Below are positions 43,821 through 52,685 of a stretch of DNA of 64,000 nt, one piece after another. Below the pieces are notes generated by a model that did not search any database, had not been told where the DNA came from, and saw nothing but the letters and a program-made list of their open reading frames with translations. A program made the position numbers and the translations under genes. The DNA is taken from the NCBI RefSeq assembly GCF_030408915.1, contig NZ_CP047654.1, positions 2,480,001 through 2,544,000 on the forward strand, read 5' to 3'. Each line of letters opens with the position of its first letter. Within the stretch, counting starts at the first letter, position 1. Source of the DNA: Corynebacterium guangdongense (GTDB lineage: Bacteria; Actinomycetota; Actinomycetes; Mycobacteriales; Mycobacteriaceae).

Positions 43821-45344
43821 ATGTCGACCACACTGATCCAGGCCCAAGAGACCATCCGCCGAATCGCACACTCCGCCGACGACACGCTCGTGACGGAACT
43901 GACTGCAACCTTCGGGTCATTCGAACAGCAACGCGCCCACGGACTCGCCCTGCTCGGGGAGTTAGACGCCCGCGACATGGCTCCGGCCCAGGGATCGCCC
44001 GATGTGTCGGCGTGGTTGGCGACCTTCTTCGGGCAGTCCGAACGGGCCGCCGCCGACTACCGGACCGTCGCCCGCCGGCTCCGGGAGGCGCCGCGTTTCC
44101 TCGAGCACTACCTCACCGGAAACCTCAGCTACTCCAACGTCCGGCTCGCCCTGCGTTACCTCACCGAGGAAAACCACGACACAGTGCTAGACCTGGCGCT
44201 GAACCTGACACACGCCCAGCTCCGGCGCGAATTAAGCGGGCTGCCCGACAACGATGACCCGCCCCGGCCCGCCGAGCGCTTCACCTACAGCATTGACCAG
44301 GAAACGGGGTGGCTGCGCTTCTCCGGGCAGCTCAACCCGGAGCACGGCGCGGCTTTCCTCGCCGCGCTGAAGATAGGCGAGCTCGCGGGACTTCGGGCGC
44401 TCAAGGACACCGACGTCCCCGCCGACCTCTCCCCCGCCGAACTTCTCGGCCACCTCGACGAGAAGCTCGCGGCGGAGGCGGTTGACGACACGCCGGCCAC
44501 CTCGGAGCGCCCGCTGAGCACAGACGACGTCCTGACCCCGCCTGCGGAGGAGCATCTCTCCGCCGCCACCGCCGCGGCCGCCGACCATGACGTCCCGGAG
44601 GACCAGCGCGGCGGCTGGGAGGATGACGGCGGTCCCCCCGTGGATCATTCCCCGGGCAGGAGAATGGTGCCCGCCGGCCGCCTGGGCACGCGCTTCGGCT
44701 CCCCCAGAGCACGAACCCGGCTCATGGGGCTGATGTCCCTGGCCCACATCGCCCGCAGCACCCCCACCTCGCTCGTCCGGGCCCCGGGGGCGGAGGTGCA
44801 CCTGATCATCGGCCCCGACGGGCTGCCCCGGATCCCCGAGCACCTGGGCGAGGAGGCCAGCAGGTTCCTGGACACCATTCTCAACGGCATGCTGCAGATC
44901 CACTTCCAGGACCCCGCCGGCGCCATCATCGCCTCCTGCCGTCGCAGCCGGGTGCTCCCCAAGAAGGTCGAGGAGGCTCTGCTCACGCAGTGGGGCCACC
45001 AGTGCGCCGGGCCGGGCTGCCCGAACACCAGGTTCCTGGAGTTCCACCACATCCACCGTTACGCGCAGGGCGGGCCGACGGACACCGTGAACCTGGTCCT
45101 GTTGTGCAGCGGATGTCACGCGCTGGTCACCGAGGGGACGGTCACGGTGCACATCGACGAACACGACCCCGCCAGAATCCATTTCCGCTACCCCGGCGGC
45201 CGATCCTTCACCTCCACCAGACGCGGCGCACCCCGGCGCAACCCGGACGCGGACCGGTACTTCGAGGGCCCGGTGCCGAAGGGCGACGAGGCGCTGCTCC
45301 AGCGGTGGGACCTGGACAACCTGTCCTTCGCGGATCTGGCCTAG
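43821..45344 (+). CDS. DUF222/13E12-family protein with HNH endonuclease domain
   Basis: The 507-residue protein has an N-terminal helical DUF222-like domain (SAWLATFFGQSERAAADYRT, ARRLREAP, HYLTGNLSYSNVRLALRYL), an acidic variable middle and a C-terminal HNH domain: CAGPGCPN, EFHHIHRYAQGGPTDTVNLV and LCSGCHALV, with both zinc-type Cys pairs and the HH catalytic pair. This family is multicopy in mycobacteria and corynebacteria and of unknown role; some are viewed as remnants of mobile elements. I chose ATG 43821 with GGGGGG upstream. No repeats or integration scars flank it, except the short palindrome after its stop. Confidence 0.88.
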   Translation: MSTTLIQAQETIRRIAHSADDTLVTELTATFGSFEQQRAHGLALLGELDARDMAPAQGSPDVSAWLATFFGQSERAAADYRTVARRLREAPRFLEHYLTGNLSYSNVRLALRYLTEENHDTVLDLALNLTHAQLRRELSGLPDNDDPPRPAERFTYSIDQETGWLRFSGQLNPEHGAAFLAALKIGELAGLRALKDTDVPADLSPAELLGHLDEKLAAEAVDDTPATSERPLSTDDVLTPPAEEHLSAATAAAADHDVPEDQRGGWEDDGGPPVDHSPGRRMVPAGRLGTRFGSPRARTRLMGLMSLAHIARSTPTSLVRAPGAEVHLIIGPDGLPRIPEHLGEEASRFLDTILNGMLQIHFQDPAGAIIASCRRSRVLPKKVEEALLTQWGHQCAGPGCPNTRFLEFHHIHRYAQGGPTDTVNLVLLCSGCHALVTEGTVTVHIDEHDPARIHFRYPGGRSFTSTRRGAPRRNPDADRYFEGPVPKGDEALLQRWDLDNLSFADLA

Positions 45345-45345
45345 C

Positions 45346-45364
45346 CGAACACGCACACGTGTGC
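45346..45364. repeat. 19-base palindrome-containing repeat, copy 2
   Basis: This is the second copy of CGAACACGCACACGTGTGC. Here it lies inside a longer perfect palindrome, ACGCACACGTGTGCGT (45351-45366), 2 bases after the HNH gene stop. It may act as a terminator, although no T tract follows. Confidence 0.6.
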
Positions 45365-45412
45365 GTGGGCCATCCGGACCCCGGGCAATTACCCACTCGT
45401 GCCCGCGGAAAC

Positions 45413-45418
45413 TATGAT
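45413..45418 (+). promoter_or_regulatory. Candidate -10 for leaderless GNAT gene
   Basis: TATGAT ends 6 bases before the ATG at 45425. Confidence 0.45.
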
Positions 45419-45424
45419 GTCCGC

Positions 45425-45874
45425 ATGCCCGACTACATCTCAACCAGCCGACTCATCGATCTGTCGGCACGCGAGGTCCACGAGCTCTACAAGCTGCGCG
45501 TGGACATCTTTGTCGCCGAACAGACGACCCCCTACGCAGAGATCGACGACATCGACGCCGAGTCGACCACTTGGCACCTCCTGGCCCGCAAGGACGGCTC
45601 CCTCATCGGCACCGCCCGCGTCTTCCCCCGCGGGGACGACTGCGTCATCGGCCGCTTCGCGGTCGCTCCCGACCACCGCGGGTCCGGGGTCGCCCGTCAG
45701 CTGTTCGAGGAGGCCCTGAAGGTCGCCGCCGAGCGCGCCCCGGGCAGGGACGTCGTCCTCGAGGCCCAGGCGCCGCTCGTCGACTACTACGCCGGCTTCG
45801 GGTTTGAAGCTGAGGGCGAGCCCTACGACGACACCGGAGTGCCCCACCAGCTCATGCGCCTGAAGCGCAGCTAA
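45425..45874 (+). CDS. ElaA-like GNAT acetyltransferase
   Basis: The 149-residue protein matches the ElaA group of GNAT enzymes: ELYKLRVDIFVAEQTTPYAE near the N-terminus, RVFPRGDDCVIGRFAVAPDH, the acetyl-CoA loop RGSGVARQLFEEAL and the closing DDTGVPHQLMRL. The substrate is unknown. A TATGAT hexamer lies 6 bases before the ATG, which supports this start. It is convergent with the YbjN pair. Confidence 0.92.
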   Translation: MPDYISTSRLIDLSAREVHELYKLRVDIFVAEQTTPYAEIDDIDAESTTWHLLARKDGSLIGTARVFPRGDDCVIGRFAVAPDHRGSGVARQLFEEALKVAAERAPGRDVVLEAQAPLVDYYAGFGFEAEGEPYDDTGVPHQLMRLKRS

Positions 45875-45877
45875 ACC

Positions 45878-46279
45878 TCAGCGCTCGGCGTCGAGGCGCG
45901 CCACCAGCGCCTGGGTGCTGCCGACGGCGCTGCGCAGGTGCGTGGCGGCCTGGTCGGCCGAGAGTCCGGAGGGGTAGAAGCCCGCCACCTCGGTCACGAC
46001 GGTGACCGAGCCGTCCTCCTCGAGTGTCCGGTGGCAGGTCGGCCAGGGACGGCTCCGGTGCCAGGTCTCGATGAGGTCGTCGATCTGTTCCGGGGAGAAC
46101 CCGCGGGCGTCGACGAGACCGGTGACCACCAGGACGTCTCCTGCGATGGACACGATGAAGTCGGCGTCCTCGAAGAGGACGGCGAGGGCGTCGCCGGGAG
46201 CGTCGACATGGCTCCAGCCCTCCTCGGCGAGGACGCGACGGATAAGGTCGTAGCTCAGGTCGACGACGTGGTCATTCAC
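45878..46279 (-). CDS. YbjN-domain protein, copy B
   Basis: The 133-residue protein (MNDHVVDLSYDLIRRVLAEE) has a type III chaperone-like YbjN fold suggested by EGWSHVDAPGDALAVLFEDAD, VVTGLVDARGFSPEQIDDLI and ATHLRSAVGSTQALVARL. It overlaps the upstream paralogue by 4 bases (ATGA-type), so both are translated together. Function is unknown; YbjN affects many processes in E. coli without a defined activity. Confidence 0.8.
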   Translation of the reverse strand: MNDHVVDLSYDLIRRVLAEEGWSHVDAPGDALAVLFEDADFIVSIAGDVLVVTGLVDARGFSPEQIDDLIETWHRSRPWPTCHRTLEEDGSVTVVTEVAGFYPSGLSADQAATHLRSAVGSTQALVARLDAER

Positions 46280-46701
46280 AGTTCCTCCACTCCCCGGAAG
46301 GCCTCACGAATCTTGGCGACGGACATGGACAGCATGTCATCGAGCTGACGGTCGGCGACCCCGGTCTCCCAGTCTGCGCTGACCTGGGCGGACACGGTCA
46401 GGGAGCCGTCGTCGTTGATGCCGTAGACGAGCTTCGGCCAGTAGTTGCCCGCGTGCCAGTCACGGATGAAGCCGCGCAGGCCCTCGAGCTTGTCGACGGG
46501 CAGAGTGCCCGGCCACGTCGAGCTGACTGTGGCGACCTCTCCGGCGACGCCGACCCAGTAGACGCGATCCTCCCACCGGATGCCCGTGTCGCCTGACTCG
46601 GCGGTCAGATACTCGACCTGCCGGGCGGCCAGGACCTTCCGGACGCGGGAGACAGTCAGCGGCGGCGTCTCCCGCTCGTCGCGGGGCTGAATCGGCTGCA
46701 T
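46276..46701 (-). CDS. YbjN-domain protein, copy A
   Basis: The 141-residue protein starts MQPIQPRDERETPPLTVSRV and shares the layout of copy B: RVRKVLAARQVEYLTAESGD, VEGVAGEV-like central strands (VYWVGVAGEVATVSSTWPG), IRDWHAGNYWPKLVYGINDD and a C-terminal helix MLSMSVAKIREAFRG. The two look like a tandem duplication that has diverged. It starts 3 bases after the purT stop on the same strand. Confidence 0.8.
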   Translation of the reverse strand: MQPIQPRDERETPPLTVSRVRKVLAARQVEYLTAESGDTGIRWEDRVYWVGVAGEVATVSSTWPGTLPVDKLEGLRGFIRDWHAGNYWPKLVYGINDDGSLTVSAQVSADWETGVADRQLDDMLSMSVAKIREAFRGVEEL

Positions 46702-46704
46702 GTC

Positions 46705-47946
46705 CTACACCTTCTGACGGGAGGTCTCGATACTGATCTTGGCGGCCGCCTCGGCGGCTCGCTGACGGGCGGTTTCGACGCTCTCGCCGGTCGCCAGGGC
46801 CAGGCCCATACGGCGGCCGTCGTAGGAGGTGGACTTGCCGAAGAGCCGCACATCCGCCTCCGTGACGGCCAGGGCGTCGGCAAGCCCGGTGTAGCTCACG
46901 CTGCGGGACTGGTCGTCGGCGTGCAGCACGACGGCGGCGCCCGGAGTGGTGAGCGTGACGTCGATGGGCAGGCCGAGAACGGCGCGGACGTGCAGGTCGA
47001 ACTCGGAGAAGCGCTGAGTTGCTAACGTGAGCATGCCGGCGTCGGCCGGGCGGGGGCTGACGGAGGAGAAGTAGACCTCGTCGCCGGCGACGAAGAGTTC
47101 GACGCCGTAGACGCCGCGGCCGCCGAGCTCGTTGGTGATGCGGGCGGCCACGGAACGGGCGTTGTCCATGGCGCGCTCGCTCATCTCCATCGGCTGCCAG
47201 CACTCCACCAGGTCGCCGCCGGAGTGGCGGGTTCCGATCGGCTCGCAGAACCAGGTCGCCAGCTCACCGGTCTCCGGGTCGATGGAGCGCACGGCGAGGA
47301 TCGTGACCTCGTAGTCGAAGTCGACGAAGCGCTCGACGACGACCTGGCCGGAGGAACGGGTACCCGGGGAGGAGCGCAGGGCCTGCTGCCACGCGTCGTC
47401 GATGTCCTCGGGGCCGCGGACCAGGGTGTGACCGCGTCCCGAGGTGGAGACCTCCGGCTTGACGATGCAGGGATAGCCCAGCTTCTCGAAGGCGGCCTCG
47501 TACTCCTCCCGGGTGCTGGCGAAGCAGTACGCGGTCGTCGGCAGGCCCAGCTCGTCGTGGGCGATGGTGCGGATGGACTCCTTGCCGACGGAGAGGTCAC
47601 AGGCGCGCGCCGTCGGAACGACGGTGACCCGCTTCGACTCCGCGACTTCCGCGAGGGCGTCGGTGGCGACGGTCTCGATCTCCGGGACGACGAAGTCCGG
47701 GCGCACGCGCTGAACGAGGGAACGTACCTGGCCGGGATCGGTGGCGTCCGCGACATGCGCGAACTGCGCGACCTGGTGTGCCGGCGCATTCGGGAACTTG
47801 TCGACGGCATGCACCTCCAGACCCAGCTTCTGGAACGAGATCGTCAGCTCCTTGCCGATCTCCCCGCCGCCGAGCAGCAGCACCTTGGTGGCGTTGCCCG
47901 TGGTGGGGCTGCCCAGCCTCTGCACCGGTCGTTGATCCACCGTCAC
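46705..47946 (-). CDS. purT: Formate-dependent phosphoribosylglycinamide formyltransferase
   Basis: PurT uses ATP and formate to formylate GAR in purine synthesis, independent of folate. The 413-residue ATP-grasp protein has VLLLGGGEIGKELTISFQKL, VPEIETVATDAL, KPEVSTSGRGHTLVRGPED and GGRGVYGVELFVAGDEVYFS followed by SPRPADAGMLTL, all typical. It is followed by the YbjN pair and lies 31 bases downstream of purA on the same strand, an apparent purine cluster. Confidence 0.95.
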   Translation of the reverse strand: MTVDQRPVQRLGSPTTGNATKVLLLGGGEIGKELTISFQKLGLEVHAVDKFPNAPAHQVAQFAHVADATDPGQVRSLVQRVRPDFVVPEIETVATDALAEVAESKRVTVVPTARACDLSVGKESIRTIAHDELGLPTTAYCFASTREEYEAAFEKLGYPCIVKPEVSTSGRGHTLVRGPEDIDDAWQQALRSSPGTRSSGQVVVERFVDFDYEVTILAVRSIDPETGELATWFCEPIGTRHSGGDLVECWQPMEMSERAMDNARSVAARITNELGGRGVYGVELFVAGDEVYFSSVSPRPADAGMLTLATQRFSEFDLHVRAVLGLPIDVTLTTPGAAVVLHADDQSRSVSYTGLADALAVTEADVRLFGKSTSYDGRRMGLALATGESVETARQRAAEAAAKISIETSRQKV

Positions 47947-47977
47947 AAGCTCCCCTTCTTCACTGATCTAGGTTGAT

Positions 47978-49267
47978 CTAGTCGGCCATGACGTCGTGGC
48001 GGACGATGGTCTGGTCGCGGCCCGGTCCGACGCCGATGTAGGACATGCGGGCGCCGGAGAGCTCCTCCAGGCGCAGGACGTAGTCCCGGGCCTTCTCCGG
48101 CAGCTCCTCGAAGGTGGTGCAGCCGGTGATGTCCTCGTCCCAGGCGGGCATGGTCTCGTAGATCGGCTCGGCATGGTGGAACTGCGACTGGGTCAGCGGC
48201 ATCTCGTCGAAGCGCTCGCCGTCGACCTCGTAGGCCACGCAGATCGGGATCTCCCCGATGCCGGTGAGCACGTCCAGCTTGGTGAGGAAGTAGTCGGTGA
48301 CGCCGTTGACGCGCGCGGCGTAGCGGGCGATGACCGAGTCGTACCAGCCGGTGCGACGGACACGGCCGGTGTTCACGCCGACCTCACCGCCGGTGACCTG
48401 CAGGAACTCCCCCCACTTGTCGAAGAGCTCGGTCGGGAACGGGCCGGCGCCGACGCGGGTGGTGTAGGCCTTGATGATGCCCAGCACGTGGGTGACGCGG
48501 GTCGGGCCGATGCCGGCGCCGACGCAGGCGCCGCCCGAGGTCGGGTTGGAGGACGTGACGAAGGGGTAGGTGCCGTGGTCGACGTCGAGCATGGTGGCCT
48601 GGCCGCCCTCCATGAGGACGTGCTTGCCCTCGTCGAGGGCCTTGTTCAGGACGTACTCGGAGTCGATGACCATCGGCTCGAGGCGCTCCCGGTAACCCAG
48701 GAAGTACTGCACGATTTCCTCGGCGTCGATGGCCTTGCGGTTGTACATCTTGACCAGCATCTGGTTCTTGACGTCGAGCGCGGACTGCACCTTCTGCCGC
48801 AGAATGGACTCGTCGAAAATGTCCTGCACACGGATGCCCACGCGGCCGACCTTGTCGGAGTAGGCCGGGCCGATGCCACGGCCGGTGGTGCCGATGGCCC
48901 GCTTGCCCAGGAAGCGCTCCTGCACGCGGTCCATGGTCTGGTGGTACGGCGCCACCAGGTGCGCGTTGGCGGAAATGCGCAGACGGGAGGCATCGGCGCC
49001 GCGCGCCTCGAGCCCGTCCACCTCCTCGAACAGGGCCTGCAGGTTGATGACGACGCCGTTGCCGAGAATCGGCGTGGCGTTCTCACTCAGAACTCCGGCG
49101 GGAAGGAGCTTCAGCTCATACTTCTCTCCGCCTACGACAACGGTGTGGCCGGCGTTGTTGCCGCCGTTCGGCTTGACGACGTAGTCGACCAGACCGCCGA
49201 GAATGTCGGTGGCCTTGCCCTTTCCTTCGTCGCCCCACTGAGCACCCACGATCACGATTGCAGCCAT
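47978..49267 (-). CDS. purA: Adenylosuccinate synthetase
   Basis: PurA makes adenylosuccinate from IMP, GTP and aspartate. The 429-residue protein starts [20 protein letters not shown], the GTP-binding signature, and has [33 protein letters not shown] and [21 protein letters not shown] chose this start by homology; longer in-frame readings enter the divergent neighbour. It precedes purT. Confidence 0.97.
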   Translation of the reverse strand: MAAIVIVGAQWGDEGKGKATDILGGLVDYVVKPNGGNNAGHTVVVGGEKYELKLLPAGVLSENATPILGNGVVINLQALFEEVDGLEARGADASRLRISANAHLVAPYHQTMDRVQERFLGKRAIGTTGRGIGPAYSDKVGRVGIRVQDIFDESILRQKVQSALDVKNQMLVKMYNRKAIDAEEIVQYFLGYRERLEPMVIDSEYVLNKALDEGKHVLMEGGQATMLDVDHGTYPFVTSSNPTSGGACVGAGIGPTRVTHVLGIIKAYTTRVGAGPFPTELFDKWGEFLQVTGGEVGVNTGRVRRTGWYDSVIARYAARVNGVTDYFLTKLDVLTGIGEIPICVAYEVDGERFDEMPLTQSQFHHAEPIYETMPAWDEDITGCTTFEELPEKARDYVLRLEELSGARMSYIGVGPGRDQTIVRHDVMAD

Positions 49268-49329
49268 ATTTCTCGTCAGTCTTCCTAGAAAGGGGTTGGG
49301 ACGATACGTGATACTACCTGGCCCGGCGT

Positions 49330-49335
49330 TAGACT
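49330..49335 (+). promoter_or_regulatory. Candidate -10 for leaderless gene at 49344
   Basis: TAGACT ends 8 bases before the ATG. Confidence 0.4.
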
Positions 49336-49343
49336 CCATCTTC

Positions 49344-50330
49344 ATGCGTCTGATCGTCGTGCGCTGCGGTGCCCCGGAAGTGGAGGTGCCCCAGCTGAGT
49401 GTGCTGCGGGAACTGGTCAACATTGATTCCCTGGAGGTGCTGGACCTTTCGGCGGTCCCGGCCCGCCAGGAACTGCGCCCCCTGGACGAGGCGGCCCTCG
49501 AGGAGCTGCCCGTCGATCCGACCCCCTCGCTGGACGAGATTTCCGCCCGGCCCGACGTCGGCCACCTCGGCGCCCCGGACTTCGCGCCGCAGCGGCCCGG
49601 GCGCGAGCTGCGCTTCGTCGTCGTCGGCTCCGACGCGGCGCTGTCGGCTGTCCTGACCCGGATGATGCGCGCCGACTACCTCTGGGCGACCGTCGGCTAT
49701 GTCCCCCTCCACCCGGACTCGGCGGCCGCCACCAACTGGTCGCTGCCCGCCAACCGCGCGGCCGCCTTCCGGCTGGCCTGCGCCGGCACCGTCCGCCCCG
49801 CCCCGGTCATCCGCAACGACGCCAGCATCGTCGTCGCCGGTTCCGCCACGATCTCCGCCGTCGACGGCGGCACCCTCGACGCCGAGGTCATCGTCGACGA
49901 CGCCACCCTCATTTACCCGGAGAAGGTCCGCAACACCCGGGCCCGCTTCTACGGCCAGTTCGGCGTGAAGCTGGTCCCCATGACCGACGCCCCGGGCATC
50001 GCCGCCGTCCGCTTGACGACGCCCCTCACCGTGGCAGAGGAGAACCGCGGCGGCCGCGGCCTGCGTGGCGCCATCGGTTCCCTGATGTCGCGTTCCCTGA
50101 CTCCGGCGCAGGTCCAGGCGTGGTCGGAGACCCCCGGCCTGAGCTGGCTGGTCGACCGGGCCCCGCTGGAACCGGCGGGCATTGATCCGCGTTCGCTGCT
50201 CAGCGGCCGCGCCGTCCAGGCCGGCGGCGTCGATCTCCGGGTCACGATCGACGGCGTGCCGGGCCCGCGGCCAGTCAAGCGGGTCACCTTCTACCGCCAT
50301 CTCCGCGACCTCCAGATCGTCCGGATCTAG
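49344..50330 (+). CDS. Degenerate diacylglycerol-kinase-like protein
   Basis: The 328-residue protein starts [20 protein letters not shown] and has no signal or membrane helix. The middle reads [40 protein letters not shown] and [18 protein letters not shown], which tracks the order of the GGDGT-loop, the GTGND loop and the following helix in diacylglycerol/sphingosine kinases, but the GGDGT and GTGNDFAR motifs are not intact. I infer a fold relative that has lost canonical catalytic residues; I am not certain. It is divergent from purA. Confidence 0.6.
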   Translation: MRLIVVRCGAPEVEVPQLSVLRELVNIDSLEVLDLSAVPARQELRPLDEAALEELPVDPTPSLDEISARPDVGHLGAPDFAPQRPGRELRFVVVGSDAALSAVLTRMMRADYLWATVGYVPLHPDSAAATNWSLPANRAAAFRLACAGTVRPAPVIRNDASIVVAGSATISAVDGGTLDAEVIVDDATLIYPEKVRNTRARFYGQFGVKLVPMTDAPGIAAVRLTTPLTVAEENRGGRGLRGAIGSLMSRSLTPAQVQAWSETPGLSWLVDRAPLEPAGIDPRSLLSGRAVQAGGVDLRVTIDGVPGPRPVKRVTFYRHLRDLQIVRI

Positions 50331-50543
50331 GGCGGGCCGCACCGTCCAGGGGTGGGCGCACCGATCGCACTCCCCGCGTGAGCAGTCCGGAGAGGGTTCA
50401 CTCCCTCGCCACCGTGGACTACCCTGAGAGGCATAGTCAGCGCAATACTGTTGCCGCACATCACCCTTCTTTGACCCATTGACGTGGCGGATTTCTCCCC
50501 CGCGAGGCGTCCGCCACGACCGACGCGACAAGAAGGAAGAACG

Positions 50544-51143
50544 ATGGCCACCAACCGACAGATCCACGACCTTTTCGCAGCCACGGCCTACGACATCAAC
50601 GGCGACCGGCTGGGCAAGGTCACGGAGGTCTACCTCAACGACGACACCAGCCAGCCCGACTTCGTGGAAATCCACCACGGGCGCTTCGGCCGGGGGACCT
50701 CGCTGGTCCCGCTTCACGGCCACACCCTCGACCACGACCACCTCACCCTGGCCTTCCCGAAGGCCCTCATCCGGAAAGCACCGGACTTCGAGTCCTACGC
50801 GCATCTCTCCCGCGGTGATCGGAAGCGCTTCCACGCCCACTACGGACTGGAGGACGGGGAGGACCTCCCTCCCCGCGAAGCGGACCCCGCCGAAGGCCCC
50901 CGGGCCCGGGGCGGCACTCCGGCGACCCACTCCGAGACGGAGGCCCGGCGAAATCTGGACGTCGCCACGGAGGTCAATCCGGGCCGCACTGGGGCCGCAG
51001 CCGAGCAGTGGGCCACCCGACCGACCACCGAGGACACGGGGCAGGGGACCCACTGGTACGTGATCGAGGGGGCGGAGGACATGTCCGAGCGCGACGAGGT
51101 ACACGTCGTGGATCGCACCGACGAGGCGACCGAGCACCGCTGA
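50544..51143 (+). CDS. PRC-barrel domain protein
   Basis: The 199-residue protein starts MATNRQIHDLFAATAYDING and has a PRC-barrel of about 90 residues (DRLGKVTEVYLNDDTSQPDF, FGRGTSLVPLHGHTL). The rest is hydrophilic and ends HWYVIEGAEDMSERDEVHVV. It lacks the DUF2382 domain of its downstream paralogue but keeps the linker motif NLDVATEVNPGR. AAGGAAG upstream of the ATG is a fair ribosome site. Such proteins are usually stress-associated; function unknown. Confidence 0.85.
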   Translation: MATNRQIHDLFAATAYDINGDRLGKVTEVYLNDDTSQPDFVEIHHGRFGRGTSLVPLHGHTLDHDHLTLAFPKALIRKAPDFESYAHLSRGDRKRFHAHYGLEDGEDLPPREADPAEGPRARGGTPATHSETEARRNLDVATEVNPGRTGAAAEQWATRPTTEDTGQGTHWYVIEGAEDMSERDEVHVVDRTDEATEHR

Positions 51144-51625
51144 CCGACCACCTCGACCACCCCGACCCCGGCAAGGAGGGTCGGGGTGTCGGGCGTTTCC
51201 GACCGCCCGACGTCGCGTCCACGCCCACGAAGCAATTATATTCACGCTTCCGACAAGTCTTACCAAGGGAAAAATTTATCGTCCTGAGACCCGGTGCCCG
51301 CCCCTTCACGCTCGGCCGCTCGATGGTTTCCTGTCGATCTCTCAGAAATACAGCTAAATCTACGGAAGAAGAAGTCCGCCACAACCAGCGCCAACCAGCC
51401 CGGCCCACACCCCCAGGCGGCGAATAACGCGTTCCACCTGGCTTTTCCATCGCAAAACCCTACGACTTCCTGTCAGGCGAATTGATGCTGAGAATCGCTC
51501 AGACGAGGTAGAAATCCGTTGGCGGTTTCCCTAGCGTCGGTGTTGTTGGTCAGCACGACAAAACGCTGACCCACGGGAATCAAAGAAAAATCTCACCATC
51601 GACCACGCTTACGGAGGATCACCTT
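51144..51625. other. Intergenic region between the two PRC-barrel genes (482 bases)
   Basis: No convincing gene is present. A terminator lies at 51158-51188. The segment 51230-51290 and the last 200 bases are noticeably richer in A and T than the surroundings, and the end carries the strong ribosome site GGAGG before 51626. I could not pick a promoter by eye. A decayed gene or an unrecognised small RNA cannot be ruled out. Confidence 0.5.
51158..51188 (+). terminator. Terminator after first PRC-barrel gene
   Basis: An 11-base-pair perfect stem (CACCCCGACCC / GGGTCGGGGTG) with a 9-base loop is followed by TCGGGCGTTTCC. Confidence 0.75.
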
Positions 51626-52648
51626 ATGGCTACCAACCGACAGATTCGCGAGCTCCTCGACGCCACCGCTTATGACGTTGACGGCGACAAGCTGGGCAAG
51701 GTTAACGAGGTCTACATCAACGACAACTCTGGCCAGCCGGATTTCATCGAGGTCAACCACGGCCTGTTCGGCATGAGCTCCTCCCTGGTCCCGCTGCGCG
51801 GTCACTCCCTGGAGAACGACCACCTCACCCTGGCGTTCCCGAAGGACCGCATCAAGGACGCCCCGAACCTGGACGCGGACGCGCACCTTTCCCGTGAGGA
51901 CCAGGACCGCCTGTACAACCACTACGGCCTCTCCAACACCGAGAACCGCACGACCTACCACCCGGACTACACCGACGACCGTCGTCGAGCCGGGTTCGGC
52001 GGCACCGATCCGGAACGCGAGGGCTGGCGCAACCAGGACGTGGCCACCGACGTCAACCCGGGCCGTGACCGCGATCTGGACCGAGATCGCGACCTGACCG
52101 GTGACCGTGACTGGGATCGTGACCGCACCCACGGCGTGGACGTCGACGCCGACGACAACGCCATCGTCCGCTCGGAGGAGCGACTGCACGTCGACAAGGA
52201 GCGCGTCAATACCGGTGAGGCACGACTGCGCAAGTACGTCGTCCACGACACCGAGACCGTCGAAGTCCCGGTCGAGCGCGAAGAGGTCCGGGTGGAGCGC
52301 ACCCCGATCGACCGAGACGCCGCGGAGGGGCGCGTCGGCGAACTCGGCGAGGACGAGGCCTCCGTCACCCTGCACGAGGACCGCGTCACCGTGACCAAGG
52401 AGTCCGTCCCGGTGGAGAAGGTCGGCCTGGAGAAGACCACCGTCCGTGACACCGAGACCGTCACCGAGGATGTCGCCAAGGAGCGTGTCGACGTCGACGG
52501 CGTCGACAACGACAGCAACTTCACCGGCGACCGCACCCGCAACCCGCTGGACCGTGACCGTGACGGCAACCTGCCCGGCGACCGCACCCGCAACCCGCTG
52601 GACCGCGACAACGACGGCAACCTGGACCGCGACGACCTGCGTCGCTAA
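51626..52648 (+). CDS. PRC-barrel plus DUF2382 (YsnF-like) stress protein with C-terminal repeats
   Basis: The 340-residue protein begins MATNRQIRELLDATAYDVDG with the same PRC-barrel as its upstream neighbour, followed by an Asp/Arg-rich stretch (DRDLDRDRDLTGDRDWDRDR), then a DUF2382 domain (SEERLHVDKERVNTGEARLR, then VEVPVEREEVRVERTPID, VTVTKESVPVEKVGLEKTTV). The tail holds two copies of GDRTRNPLDRD-x-DGNL. The charged repeats suggest a disordered, possibly cation-binding region. The ribosome site ACGGAGGATC is strong. YsnF/AvaK-type proteins are general-stress proteins in other bacteria; the molecular role is unknown. Confidence 0.88.
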   Translation: MATNRQIRELLDATAYDVDGDKLGKVNEVYINDNSGQPDFIEVNHGLFGMSSSLVPLRGHSLENDHLTLAFPKDRIKDAPNLDADAHLSREDQDRLYNHYGLSNTENRTTYHPDYTDDRRRAGFGGTDPEREGWRNQDVATDVNPGRDRDLDRDRDLTGDRDWDRDRTHGVDVDADDNAIVRSEERLHVDKERVNTGEARLRKYVVHDTETVEVPVEREEVRVERTPIDRDAAEGRVGELGEDEASVTLHEDRVTVTKESVPVEKVGLEKTTVRDTETVTEDVAKERVDVDGVDNDSNFTGDRTRNPLDRDRDGNLPGDRTRNPLDRDNDGNLDRDDLRR

Positions 52649-52685
52649 GCCAGCTCAGCGCACCGCTTAACTCCGGAACCCCGGC

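Noticed and set aside
43821..45344. HNH/13E12 gene as evidence of a mobile element
   Set aside because: No transposase, integrase, direct repeats or tRNA target lie beside it, and its base composition matches the neighbours. The family is multicopy in relatives but this copy shows no sign of recent movement.
52020..52140. Repetitive GAC/CGT-rich DNA as a non-coding repeat array
   Set aside because: It encodes the in-frame Asp/Arg-rich stretch of the DUF2382 protein.
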